Source: Syntrophaceae bacterium
GTDB lineage: Bacteria; Desulfobacterota; Syntrophia; Syntrophales; Smithellaceae
Reading direction: 5' to 3'
DNA length: 64,000 nucleotides
Assembly (NCBI GenBank): GCA_018436925.1
Contig: JAHDKI010000003.1
Span: 62,001-126,000, forward strand
Below, one piece after another: positions 53,871 through 62,256 of this stretch. The notes beneath the pieces were generated by a model. That model was given only the letters and a program-made list of their open reading frames with translations. It was not told the DNA's origin and did not search any database. Position 1 is the first letter of the stretch, and each line of letters starts with the position of its first letter. The position numbers and the translations under genes were made by a program.

Positions 53871-55292
53871 TCAGGAGCGCGTCGGCTCCAGGGCCGCGTT
53901 GTTTCCGGCGATCCGGCCGAACACAAGACATTCGGGAATGGCGTTGCTGCCCAGGCGGCTCGCGCCATGAATGCCGCCGGTGATCTCTCCTGCCGCATAG
54001 AAGCGGCCGATGGGTTGATTCGTGTCTATGCGAATCACCTGCGCCCGGGTGTTGATCCGGACGCCGCCCATACAGTGATGGACCTTGGATATCAGTCGAA
54101 TGGAATAATAAGGCGGATGGGTCATGGGCTGGAGATCTTTCGGCATGGGCTTGCCGAAACGGTCGTCGCGTCCTTTTTCAATCAGAGCGTTGTAGGCATC
54201 CACCGTCGCCTTCAAGGGAAGCAGGGGAACCTGGTTGGCCATCGCCAGCTCTTCAATAGAACTGAATCTTCTGACCACCCCTCGCTTGAGACACTGCTCC
54301 AGTGTGGAGGCATGACGAACGCCCACTTCGTCCACGATGGCGATGGATTCGCGGCCGGAACTGAGCATAGCATCCACCAGCAGCTTGCGATCCGCCTGCT
54401 CGTTGACGAAACGGTCTCCCGTTCGCAGATCGATCAGGATGCCGTAAGGAAATCCCGCCAACATGGAAAACATCGACCCCACCCCGAACCCTTCTTCGTC
54501 TCGCGACGCCCAGGGCCCCAGTTGGATCATGGAGAGCTGAACAGGCGTCGCACCGGCCCGGAGCGCCAGAATCAGACTTTCGGCGGTGGCGCCCCGATGG
54601 TTGGTGCATTCGATCTGCTCGGTCAGCACCGGGTTCTGGATTGCCCGGAATTCCTTGTCCTGGCTGAATCCGCCGGTGGCCAAAACGACCGCTTTTCTGG
54701 CCCGGATACGCCGGAGCACCCCGCTTTCACGGTTGGGAAAGATATAATCCTCCCGGATTTCCACACCCTCCAGATCGCCTTGGTCATCCGTCAAAAGCCC
54801 GTGCAAAAAAGCCTTCAGACGGATGGGAATGTCCATTTCCCGGCAGCGGACAAGCATCGGCCGGATGATACCCGCTCCGGACGTGTTGGCTGTGTTATAG
54901 GTTCTGGCCACGGAATGCCCGCCCAAGTGGCTGAGCTTCGGCTTATACTTGACGCCCAGATCATTGATGGTCCAAAGCAGGGTTTCCGTCGACCGCTCGG
55001 CGACAATCCGGGCCAGTTCCCGATGATTGTAATTCTGCCCGGCGGACAGCATGTCCGCCAGCATCAGCTCCGGAGAATCGTCGATATTCTCTTCCGCCTG
55101 AAGGGGCGATCCGGCGGCGGCGACAAGACCGCCGCTGATGGTGGAGTTCCCGCCCGGCACGGCCATTTTCTCCAGCACGATGACCGAACAGCACAACTTG
55201 CGCGCCTCGATGGCCGCCGCCAGTCCGGCAAAGCCCGATCCGACGACAACCACATCATATTCTTCATTCCACATCATTTCGCTTCTTTCCAT
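53871..55292 (-). CDS. Second fumarate-reductase-type flavoprotein, no signal peptide
   Basis: A 473-residue FAD protein (YDVVVVGSGFAGLAAAIEAR; GGNSTISGGLVAAAG) with the same active-site pattern as its neighbour: His in CTNHRGATAES, Arg in RFVNEQADRKLL, His in VHHCMGGVRI, Arg in GIHGASRLGSNAIP. It lacks a Tat or Sec signal, so it should be cytoplasmic. The two paralogues share the 3'-end motifs closely, but this one is shorter. It could be a soluble 2-enoate reductase, or an acyl/steroid-type dehydrogenase. Possible starts are 55292, 55277 and 55274; none has a strong ribosome site. Confidence 0.82.
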   Translation of the reverse strand: MERSEMMWNEEYDVVVVGSGFAGLAAAIEARKLCCSVIVLEKMAVPGGNSTISGGLVAAAGSPLQAEENIDDSPELMLADMLSAGQNYNHRELARIVAERSTETLLWTINDLGVKYKPKLSHLGGHSVARTYNTANTSGAGIIRPMLVRCREMDIPIRLKAFLHGLLTDDQGDLEGVEIREDYIFPNRESGVLRRIRARKAVVLATGGFSQDKEFRAIQNPVLTEQIECTNHRGATAESLILALRAGATPVQLSMIQLGPWASRDEEGFGVGSMFSMLAGFPYGILIDLRTGDRFVNEQADRKLLVDAMLSSGRESIAIVDEVGVRHASTLEQCLKRGVVRRFSSIEELAMANQVPLLPLKATVDAYNALIEKGRDDRFGKPMPKDLQPMTHPPYYSIRLISKVHHCMGGVRINTRAQVIRIDTNQPIGRFYAAGEITGGIHGASRLGSNAIPECLVFGRIAGNNAALEPTRS

Positions 55293-55326
55293 TGAGGGTC
55301 ACCGGCGCCGCCCGTTCGAGCGGCGC

Positions 55327-56562
55327 CTACAAAACACGATTCATTAAAAAAGCATGCAGGTTCATCTTTTGCCCGTTGAGACTCAGCTTGCGACGGATGT
55401 TCCGTCGATGGGTCTGAACGGTATCGAAGGAAAGCTTCATCGTCTCGCAGATCTCTTTGGTCGAACAACCGGCCTGAATCATTCGGCAGACTTCAATCTC
55501 GGTTCGGGTAAGCTTCAGCAGACTCGCATCAAGCTTTCGCTCAAATCCGGCCGTCAGCGAAATCAACTGCTCTTCAAGCATAGCCAGATAGCTTTTCCGG
55601 ATGGCCGCCTCCGTCGTCATCTCGATTTTCTTCAGTCCCGGCAGTAGCGCGGTCCGAATCCGCGAGGCCAGACGGCTTTCGAAGTCCTTCCTGTCCTGTT
55701 CGATGCTCTTCATCACGGTCTTGAGCGTCAGATTCATTTCTTCAATCTGCCTTTTTTCCTGCCTCAGCTGCGTTTCCATCGTTTTTCGCTGCGTGTCGTC
55801 CCGAACAATCAGCGGCCAGTAGCGCCTGCCGTTGTAGCCGCTTTTCGTCACTGTCACTGTCATCGGGAAGGCTTTGCCGTCCACATAAAGGCCCGTCATT
55901 TCGGCGCTTTTTCTCTGCCCTTCGATCAGCTCCTCGAAATACTTCGTCAGCAGCAAACCGCCCGCCTCGTCCGTCAGCAATCGGATATCCATGCCGATGA
56001 GATTTTGTTGCTGCATACCGTAAATCTCACAGGCGTGCTGATTGGCTTTGACGATCTCGAAATCTTCATCGACAATCAGAACGCCTTCTCCCACGGACAT
56101 GAATATTTCAACCAGAATTTTTTCAAGCGTCGCCGGATCCAAAACACTCTTCGTTCCGCCCGGATTCGCCGGGACGGATCTCCCCGCCCCGGACAAAAGC
56201 GCCAACTCCATGGCGTCGGATATTCGTCTCAACCTCCGCAGGAGGTCACTATCCTTTTGCCGCCCGAGAGCTGCAATCTTCCCTTCAAGACAGGCCGTCA
56301 GCGTTTTGAGAAAGAAGATCCTGCGGACCGCCTCGTCTTCAAAAGGTTTTTCGTCGCAAACGGCCTCCGGCGCCGCCGGATCGGGCGTCCGCCGGTCGGC
56401 GGGCGCCAGCGCGGCCAGAATCTCTTCGAACAGATCCTGAAACACTTTGTGGACGGGACTTTGCAGCGGATCATACCCCGCTTCCGACAAAACGCGGCAC
56501 CACTGCTGGAAAATATCGCCTTCGGTTTTTTTTAACTGACTGACAAGCCGGTTGGTCGCCAT
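55327..56562 (-). CDS. PAS-LuxR transcriptional regulator
   Basis: A 411-residue cytoplasmic regulator. An N-terminal helical domain (residues 1-130) is followed by a PAS domain (about 145-265; SVGEGVLIVDEDFEIVKANQ), a coiled coil (about 270-345), and a LuxR-type HTH (TRTEIEVCRMIQAGCSTKEI, then MKLSFDTVQTHRRNIRRKL) at the C-terminus. There is no receiver domain, so the PAS or N-terminal region must take the signal. It lies 34 bases upstream of flavoprotein 2 in the same direction and is the best candidate to bind the palindrome at 53737-53760. Confidence 0.85.
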   Translation of the reverse strand: MATNRLVSQLKKTEGDIFQQWCRVLSEAGYDPLQSPVHKVFQDLFEEILAALAPADRRTPDPAAPEAVCDEKPFEDEAVRRIFFLKTLTACLEGKIAALGRQKDSDLLRRLRRISDAMELALLSGAGRSVPANPGGTKSVLDPATLEKILVEIFMSVGEGVLIVDEDFEIVKANQHACEIYGMQQQNLIGMDIRLLTDEAGGLLLTKYFEELIEGQRKSAEMTGLYVDGKAFPMTVTVTKSGYNGRRYWPLIVRDDTQRKTMETQLRQEKRQIEEMNLTLKTVMKSIEQDRKDFESRLASRIRTALLPGLKKIEMTTEAAIRKSYLAMLEEQLISLTAGFERKLDASLLKLTRTEIEVCRMIQAGCSTKEICETMKLSFDTVQTHRRNIRRKLSLNGQKMNLHAFLMNRVL

Positions 56563-56719
56563 GGTTTACCTAAATATCGGTCGGATCCGCATGAGACGGA
56601 TCAACATCTTCCACCGCACGGTATAAATAAATGAAGGCTCCTGTCAACACAAAACCCGATGATCGTCGCCGGGGAAAAACCGCCCGTCCGCACGCGCACA
56701 GAGCAAAGCAAAACAGCTC

Positions 56720-58060
56720 TTATTTCATTTCAGCCAGTTTTCTTTGAAGTTGACGCAGCGTGATGCCGAGGATTCTCGCCGCCTCGGCGCGGTGGCCGCC
56801 CACAGCGTCAAGCACATACCGGACGTGCGCCGCATCGTTCTCCTTGAGCGTGCACAATGTGCGGCTGGACGCGGACGCCGGCGCCGTCAGGAGGTCATTC
56901 GCTCCCAGATGCGCGGGCGTGATAACCGGTCCGTCGGCCAGCAAAAGCGCGTTTTCCACGATCTGCGCAAGCTCGCGAATGTTGCCGGGATAATCCTTCT
57001 GCGCAAGCGCCTGCACGGCGTCCGGGCTGAACCCTGCGCCGGCTTTGCCGTGGCGGTCGCAGGCGGCGTTGAGAAAGTGCGAGGCCAGCAGGGAAATGTC
57101 GCCTCGTCTTTCCCGAAGCGGCGGCAGGCAGACAAAAGCGGATTTGATCCGGTAGAGCAAATCGATGCGGAATTTCCCCTCGCGGCAGGCCGCGTCCAGA
57201 TCGGTGTTCGTCGCAGAGACGAGCCGCACATCCACATGGACCGGACGCTCGGCCCCCAGCGGCGTAAACGTTTTATCCTCCAAAACGCGAAGCAGCTTGG
57301 ATTGCAGCGCCATCGGCAGTTCGCCGATTTCATCGAGAAACAGCGTCCCGCCGTCGGCTTGTTCGAAGAACCCCGTATGGCTGCTCTCCGCGCCGGTGAA
57401 GGCGCCTTTGGCATGTCCGAAAAACTGGCTTTCGAACATCGTTGCCGGAATGGCCGAAACGTTGACCGGTACAAACGGGCCGTCGGGAGCGGGGCCTGCC
57501 TTGTGAATGCCTCGGGCCATCAGTTCTTTGCCGGTACCGGACTCGCCGGTGATCAGCACCGGGTTCCCGCTTCTGGCCATGACTTGCGCGTAGGACAAAA
57601 GCGCCGTCATCTGCTTGTCTTGGGTCACGATGTCTGAAAACGCGGGTGGAATGCCTGCCGACTCGCAGCCGGCATTGACCGACAGGCCGGCCAGAAGGCC
57701 CTTGCGTTCGTAAGCACGCTCGATGGACAACAAAAGCAGGTCATTGTCCACCGGTTTGACCAGATAGTCATATGCGCCCTGGCGCATCGCGCGCACGGTG
57801 GTGGGAATGTCGTCCACCGCGGTGAGAATAATGAATTCCGTCGCCGGGCAAAAGGGTTTGGTGGATTCCAGAACCTGCATGCCGTCCACCTCCGGCATCA
57901 ACAGATCCAGAAGCACGATATCGAAGTCGCCTCTGCGGATGAGAGATATCGCATCGCGTCCGCTGTCGCACAATTCGACCTCCCGGATGCCCCGCCATTT
58001 CAAAATCCGTCGGACGGATGTCAAAGACACATCTTCGTCATCGACAATCAGAATCTTCAT
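56720..58060 (-). CDS. NtrC-type sigma54-dependent response regulator
   Basis: A 446-residue activator. Receiver domain with acidic pair (LIVDDEDVS), phospho-Asp in VLLDLLMPEVDG and Lys in YLVKPVDND; AAA+ domain with Walker A GESGTGKELMARGIH, sigma54 contact GAFTGAESSHTG, Walker B GGTLFLDEIGELP and the arginine-finger region; Fis-type HTH at the end (GGHRAEAARILGITLRQLQR). The ATG at 58060 overlaps the kinase stop by four bases; the longer ORF belongs to the kinase gene. Targets should have -24/-12 promoters, which I did not find with confidence in this window. Confidence 0.93.
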   Translation of the reverse strand: MKILIVDDEDVSLTSVRRILKWRGIREVELCDSGRDAISLIRRGDFDIVLLDLLMPEVDGMQVLESTKPFCPATEFIILTAVDDIPTTVRAMRQGAYDYLVKPVDNDLLLLSIERAYERKGLLAGLSVNAGCESAGIPPAFSDIVTQDKQMTALLSYAQVMARSGNPVLITGESGTGKELMARGIHKAGPAPDGPFVPVNVSAIPATMFESQFFGHAKGAFTGAESSHTGFFEQADGGTLFLDEIGELPMALQSKLLRVLEDKTFTPLGAERPVHVDVRLVSATNTDLDAACREGKFRIDLLYRIKSAFVCLPPLRERRGDISLLASHFLNAACDRHGKAGAGFSPDAVQALAQKDYPGNIRELAQIVENALLLADGPVITPAHLGANDLLTAPASASSRTLCTLKENDAAHVRYVLDAVGGHRAEAARILGITLRQLQRKLAEMK

Positions 58061-60279
58061 AGCTGTTGTCTCCCCAATTCGTGGATGATGTTTTGCAGTT
58101 GATCGATCGGGAACGGCCGATGCAAGATGAAATCCGGGGTTGCGGTCACGCCCGCGGGTTTTTTGAGCGCCTTTTTGTCGGCGCTGTATAAAATGACCGG
58201 AATTAAAGGATGAGCGGCGCGAATCCGTTCCAGCAGCCGCCAACCGTCAAAACTTCGCAGACGGATTTCCGACACCACCATATCCACCTCCGGATGACCC
58301 GATAGAAAATTCAATATATCTTCAATCCGGTCTTCCGGTTCGGATCTCCAGATTACGGCGTCCACGAAGTTGGCCTTGATCTCTTTGAGATATTTCACAT
58401 TGGAATCGACACACAGGGTCGCAGGAACCAGTTCAATGGCCGTTTCTCCGTCGATCGGCAGATAGACGGAAAAACGGCTGCCCCGCCCCGGCCTCGATAA
58501 AACACCGATGAGCCCCGCATGCTCTTTGACCAGCCCGTAGGAAATCGACAGCCCCAGTCCGGTGCCGTCGCGATCCCGGCGGGTGGTGAAAAACGGATCA
58601 AAAATATGTTCCATCACATCGCGCTCAATGCCTTTGCCGTCGTCTTCGACATCCACCAAAACGGCTCGAAGCGATTCCAAATGGCGGGCCGCGATGCGGA
58701 TCGTGCCTTTGCGTCCCGACGGAATTGCCTGATGCGCATTGATCAGCAGATTGGCCATGACCTGCTCGAGTTTCTGGAAATGGCCGAAAACCATCGGAAG
58801 CTGGACATCCATGTCCAAAACGATGCTGGAAACGGTCCGGCGCACCTGCGCGCCGACAATGGTCAGCGCGCCCTGAATGACCTCCTGCAGATTGACGGGT
58901 TTTTTCTGCGAGGCTTCATCCGAACGCGAAAATTCTTTCAAGCTGGTGACGACGCGGCTGATCCGATTGGCGCCGATCTTAAAGGCCTCAATGATCTCGT
59001 GCATGTTGCGCCGCACATCATCGTAGGACAGCCCTCGCTTTGCCCAGTCGGGGTGCCTTATGTTTTCACGCGAAAGAATATCATCAACGGCATTCCAGAT
59101 TTCCTCAAGCACCGGAACATTGTAGGCGATAAAACTGACGGGGTTGTTGATCTCGTGGGCCACGCCCGCGACGACCTCCCCCAGCGCCGTCAGTTTATGC
59201 GCCTGGATCATCTGCTGAAGGCGCAGTTCCCCTTCCTGGCGGATGCGTTTGTCTTCGGTCACGTCCTGCCAGGCGCCGACAATATAACTGGTGGCCAGTC
59301 CCGGCATCTGGACCACGCGGCGGTAATCGGAAAACCAGCGGTAGGAATCGTCCATCACGCGAAAGCGGTAACTGATCCGGTGCATGCCCGCCGACCGCTC
59401 GGCGTCCAGGTCGGCCGTCACCCTCGCCTGATCGTCGGGATGAATATGTTCGATCCAGAAGCGCTCATCCTCGACGAAACAAGACGGCGAATAGCCGGTG
59501 ATCTCCTCAATGCCGTTGCTGACAAACGTAATACCGTAATCGCCGGACACGCGCCGCGTATAGGAGATGATCGGCAACGATTCCAAAAGAAGCGACAAAT
59601 GGTCGGTGGTCTGTTTGAGGGCCTTTTGCGTTTCATGCCGTTCCATCAACTCCGTCAGCAGGGCTTCGTTGGCGCGGGCCAGTTCGGCGGTGCGCTTCTC
59701 CACGCGCCGCTCGAGCTCCTCGTGCGCGGCCAGAAGCTCGGCTTCAGCGGTTTTTCGCTTCGTGATGTCTTCGAGCGTTTCCACCGCTCCGACAAGCTCG
59801 CCCTGTGCGTTTCGGATGATGGCGGCCGTGAAGCGCAGCCACTTGCCGCCCGGACCGAGCTCGGGGAAAAAGTCCGTCGCCTCGTAGGCTTCATCCAAAA
59901 GCTGGGATTGGATATACTTTCCGGTATACCACTTCGAAATATGATCGATCGCCGAATCGACCAGCAGATCCGCCATACAGGGACGCTTGGTCGCATAAAA
60001 CGCCCGCCACTGCTGCGTGGTCCCGATGACCTCTTCCGCCTTGATGCGCGAGAGCTCTTCTAGGGCCTTGTTCCAAAACAAAATGCGGTGATCTCGCCCG
60101 ATGACAAACGCGGGAATGGGGGATCCGCCGAAGATGCTCTGCAGACGCCGCTCGCTTTCTTTCAGCGCGGCGTCCATGCGTTTTTGCTTGATTTCGGTTT
60201 TTTTAAGCTCTTTGAGCTTGCGGCGGAGTTCGCGAACTTCGACAACCAGATCGTCTTCTTCGGTGGGCCTTGTCTTCAT
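58057..60279 (-). CDS. Double-PAS sensor histidine kinase with degenerate C-terminal receiver
   Basis: A 740-residue soluble kinase. A coiled coil leads to PAS 1 (about 45-165; SPIPAFVIGRDHRILFWNKA), a linker coil, PAS 2 (about 225-345; GYSPSCFVEDERFWIEHIHP), an intact H-box (GEVVAGVAHEINNPVSFI) and an ATPase domain (NLLINAHQAIP, DDGKGI, FDPFFTTRRDRDGTGLGLS). The last 120 residues look like a receiver domain, but the phosphoacceptor position reads VVSEIRLRSFDGW (Glu for Asp), the acidic pair is missing (TLCVDSNV) and the Lys is Arg (LHRPFP). It pairs with the NtrC-type regulator by ATGA overlap and has a consensus promoter at 60385-60412. Confidence 0.92.
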   Translation of the reverse strand: MKTRPTEEDDLVVEVRELRRKLKELKKTEIKQKRMDAALKESERRLQSIFGGSPIPAFVIGRDHRILFWNKALEELSRIKAEEVIGTTQQWRAFYATKRPCMADLLVDSAIDHISKWYTGKYIQSQLLDEAYEATDFFPELGPGGKWLRFTAAIIRNAQGELVGAVETLEDITKRKTAEAELLAAHEELERRVEKRTAELARANEALLTELMERHETQKALKQTTDHLSLLLESLPIISYTRRVSGDYGITFVSNGIEEITGYSPSCFVEDERFWIEHIHPDDQARVTADLDAERSAGMHRISYRFRVMDDSYRWFSDYRRVVQMPGLATSYIVGAWQDVTEDKRIRQEGELRLQQMIQAHKLTALGEVVAGVAHEINNPVSFIAYNVPVLEEIWNAVDDILSRENIRHPDWAKRGLSYDDVRRNMHEIIEAFKIGANRISRVVTSLKEFSRSDEASQKKPVNLQEVIQGALTIVGAQVRRTVSSIVLDMDVQLPMVFGHFQKLEQVMANLLINAHQAIPSGRKGTIRIAARHLESLRAVLVDVEDDGKGIERDVMEHIFDPFFTTRRDRDGTGLGLSISYGLVKEHAGLIGVLSRPGRGSRFSVYLPIDGETAIELVPATLCVDSNVKYLKEIKANFVDAVIWRSEPEDRIEDILNFLSGHPEVDMVVSEIRLRSFDGWRLLERIRAAHPLIPVILYSADKKALKKPAGVTATPDFILHRPFPIDQLQNIIHELGRQQL

Positions 60280-60384
60280 GGTTCCATCCTGCGTTGGCGG
60301 TTCAAGACAGCAAGAAAGGGGTTGCCGCGGAAAATCAGGTCCGATCGAGAATCCTGCTTATGGAGAACATGTCGTTTGGCGACC

Positions 60385-60412
60385 ATTATAGTGTGCGCAA
60401 AAGAGATGTCAA
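60385..60412 (-). promoter_or_regulatory. Consensus sigma70 promoter of the kinase-regulator operon
   Basis: On the minus strand TTGACA (60407-60412), a 16-base spacer and TATAAT (60385-60390): both hexamers match consensus exactly. The transcript would start near 60378, leaving a leader of about 100 bases before the kinase ATG at 60279. Confidence 0.8.
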
Positions 60413-60564
60413 ACAATTCTTTTGCACCGGACGTGCAAGGGGAATATCGGCCGCGGGACGATCCGTTCTTTGACAAAACGAGGGGGATGGTGTTTAAGAC
60501 AGATCATGGATGACGAACTATCGGGCGGATATCCATAAATCGTTCACCCTCAGGAGAAGAGCTC

Positions 60565-61143
60565 ATGATTTCACGCATCGACCATGTCTCCATCGCTGTT
60601 TTAGAGCGGCAGAAAGCGGAACATTTTTTCCGCAACGTCCTGGGCGCGGCCGACGCGACCAGCGGGGAAGATCCTTCTTTGAAATATTTCTGGCGACTGT
60701 TTTCTCTCGGCGATCTGTCTCGGCTGGAGATCATCTCCCCCGCAGCGCCCGGAAGCTTTCTGGACGGATTTCTCTCGACCCGAAAAGCCGGTGTTCACCA
60801 TATCACCCTTCAGACGCCCGATCTTGAAAAAGCTATGGACCATCTAAAGAAAGAGGGTGTCCCGTATTTCGGATACCAGGATTACGGACACGGCATCTGG
60901 AAGGAAATCTTCATACATCCCCGCCACGCGTTCGGCGTGCTGATTCAAATCGCCGAGTTTCGTCCCGATGACTGGCTGTCCGACGCGTCGAAGCTTCCTT
61001 CAACCGTCAAGTGGCAAATCCAAAAGACGCAAACCGGCGCGACACTCAGATTCGCTCATCCCGGCGGCGGCGCATTGCCGATCGATCTGGACGCTGATGA
61101 AATCAGAAGACTGTCGGAACAACTCCAGCAACTGCTTGTCTGA
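60565..61143 (+). CDS. VOC-family (glyoxalase-fold) protein
   Basis: A 192-residue protein with two VOC modules. Module one begins ISRIDHVSIAVLERQKAEHF and module two GVHHITLQTPDLEKAMDHLK, with metal-ligand-type His (DHVS, HHIT) and Glu (LEIISP) in the places used by methylmalonyl-CoA epimerase-like enzymes. The C-terminal 45 residues extend beyond the usual fold. AGGAG lies ten bases before the ATG. It resembles epimerase or dioxygenase relatives; the substrate cannot be told. It is divergent from the kinase gene. Confidence 0.75.
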   Translation: MISRIDHVSIAVLERQKAEHFFRNVLGAADATSGEDPSLKYFWRLFSLGDLSRLEIISPAAPGSFLDGFLSTRKAGVHHITLQTPDLEKAMDHLKKEGVPYFGYQDYGHGIWKEIFIHPRHAFGVLIQIAEFRPDDWLSDASKLPSTVKWQIQKTQTGATLRFAHPGGGALPIDLDADEIRRLSEQLQQLLV

Positions 61144-61204
61144 AAAGCCCCGCTTTCGGCCGCCCGGTCCGGACCATCCGGCGGCGGGCATCAACCCTAA
61201 ACGC

Positions 61205-61233
61205 TTGACAAGATAACGCCTGTTTTGTAGAGC
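61205..61233 (+). promoter_or_regulatory. Possible promoter of the alpha/beta hydrolase gene
   Basis: A perfect TTGACA (61205-61210) is followed after 17 bases by TAGAGC, a poor -10. It sits 52 bases before the start codon, so it may be real but weak or activator-dependent. Confidence 0.4.
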
Positions 61234-61284
61234 TTTCGGGGCGCAGGAGCGCGCCTGCCATTTCATAGACAAGGAGACCTTTTC

Positions 61285-62178
61285 ATGCCGCAAACGATCG
61301 CCAACGGAATTGCCATCGAATACGAAACCTTCGGAAACCCGAAGGACCAACCCTTGCTGCTCATCATCGGACTGGGCGGACAATTGATTTTCTGGGATGA
61401 ACCGCTGTGCCGCGACTTGGCTTCACGAGGATACCACGTCATCCGTTACGACAATCGCGATGTCGGTCTGTCCGCCAAATTCGATCAGGCCGGCGAGCCG
61501 GATGTGGCCAAAGCGCTGGAGAAAATTCTGCACGGGGATAAAAGCGCCGTCGCCTACACAATGGAAGACATGGCCGACGACGCTGCCGGCCTGCTTGATG
61601 CGCTCTCCATCAAGGCCGCACATGTCTGCGGCATGTCGATGGGGGGCATGATTGCGCAGACGTTGGCGCTTCTGCACCCCCAGCGCGTCTTGAGCCTGAC
61701 CTCGATATACTCGACCACCGGCAATCCCGCTTTGCCTCAACCCAAACCGGACATTCTTGCGGCCCTGATGGCCCCGCCGCCTGCAGAACGATCCGCCTAC
61801 ATTGAACATATGCTCGGCGTCTTTAAAACCCTCGCCGGAGGCGGCTATCCGTTCGATGAAGACTGGACGCGCGCCATGATGGGCGCTGCGTTCGACCGGT
61901 CCTTCTATCCTCAGGGGGAAACCCGTCAGTTGATCGCCATTCTGGCCCAGGAAAACCGAAAGGAAAAACTGGCCGCCATCCGGATTCCCGCATTGGTCAT
62001 TCACGGCACGGCGGATCCGCTGGTACCGGTCGAAGGCGGCAAAGAAACCGCCAAGGCGATTCCGGGGGCAAAACTCATCTTGATCGAGGGAATGGGGCAC
62101 GATTTGCCGCACGGCGGCGCGTGGCCGCAGATTGTCGAGGCGCTCCTGGAGCATCTTCGAAAAGCTGCACGGGCATGA
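61285..62178 (+). CDS. Alpha/beta hydrolase
   Basis: A 297-residue hydrolase with the oxyanion/strand-3 region LLLIIGLGGQLIFWDEPLCR, nucleophile elbow CGMSMGGMIAQ (Ser near residue 115), catalytic Asp in IHGTADPLVPVEGG and His in IEGMGHDLPHG. The order matches the 3-oxoadipate enol-lactonase/RdmC-like group of esterases. No signal peptide is seen. AAGGAG precedes the ATG. The substrate is unknown. Confidence 0.88.
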   Translation: MPQTIANGIAIEYETFGNPKDQPLLLIIGLGGQLIFWDEPLCRDLASRGYHVIRYDNRDVGLSAKFDQAGEPDVAKALEKILHGDKSAVAYTMEDMADDAAGLLDALSIKAAHVCGMSMGGMIAQTLALLHPQRVLSLTSIYSTTGNPALPQPKPDILAALMAPPPAERSAYIEHMLGVFKTLAGGGYPFDEDWTRAMMGAAFDRSFYPQGETRQLIAILAQENRKEKLAAIRIPALVIHGTADPLVPVEGGKETAKAIPGAKLILIEGMGHDLPHGGAWPQIVEALLEHLRKAARA

Positions 62179-62256
62179 AACCGATCCCCCCCGCTTAGTC
62201 ACAGGCAGACGGCGGCAAGCGACAACCTCGCGGAAACGGAAGAAGCGGAAAAGGGC

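Noticed and set aside
56563..56719. Sigma54 (-24/-12) promoter near the NtrC-type regulator
   Set aside because: No GG-N10-GC element with the flanking consensus was found in this gap or before the flavoprotein genes.
60370..60480. 37-codon frame starting with ATG at about 60361
   Set aside because: No ribosome site, overlaps the consensus promoter of the divergent kinase gene, and encodes no recognisable feature.
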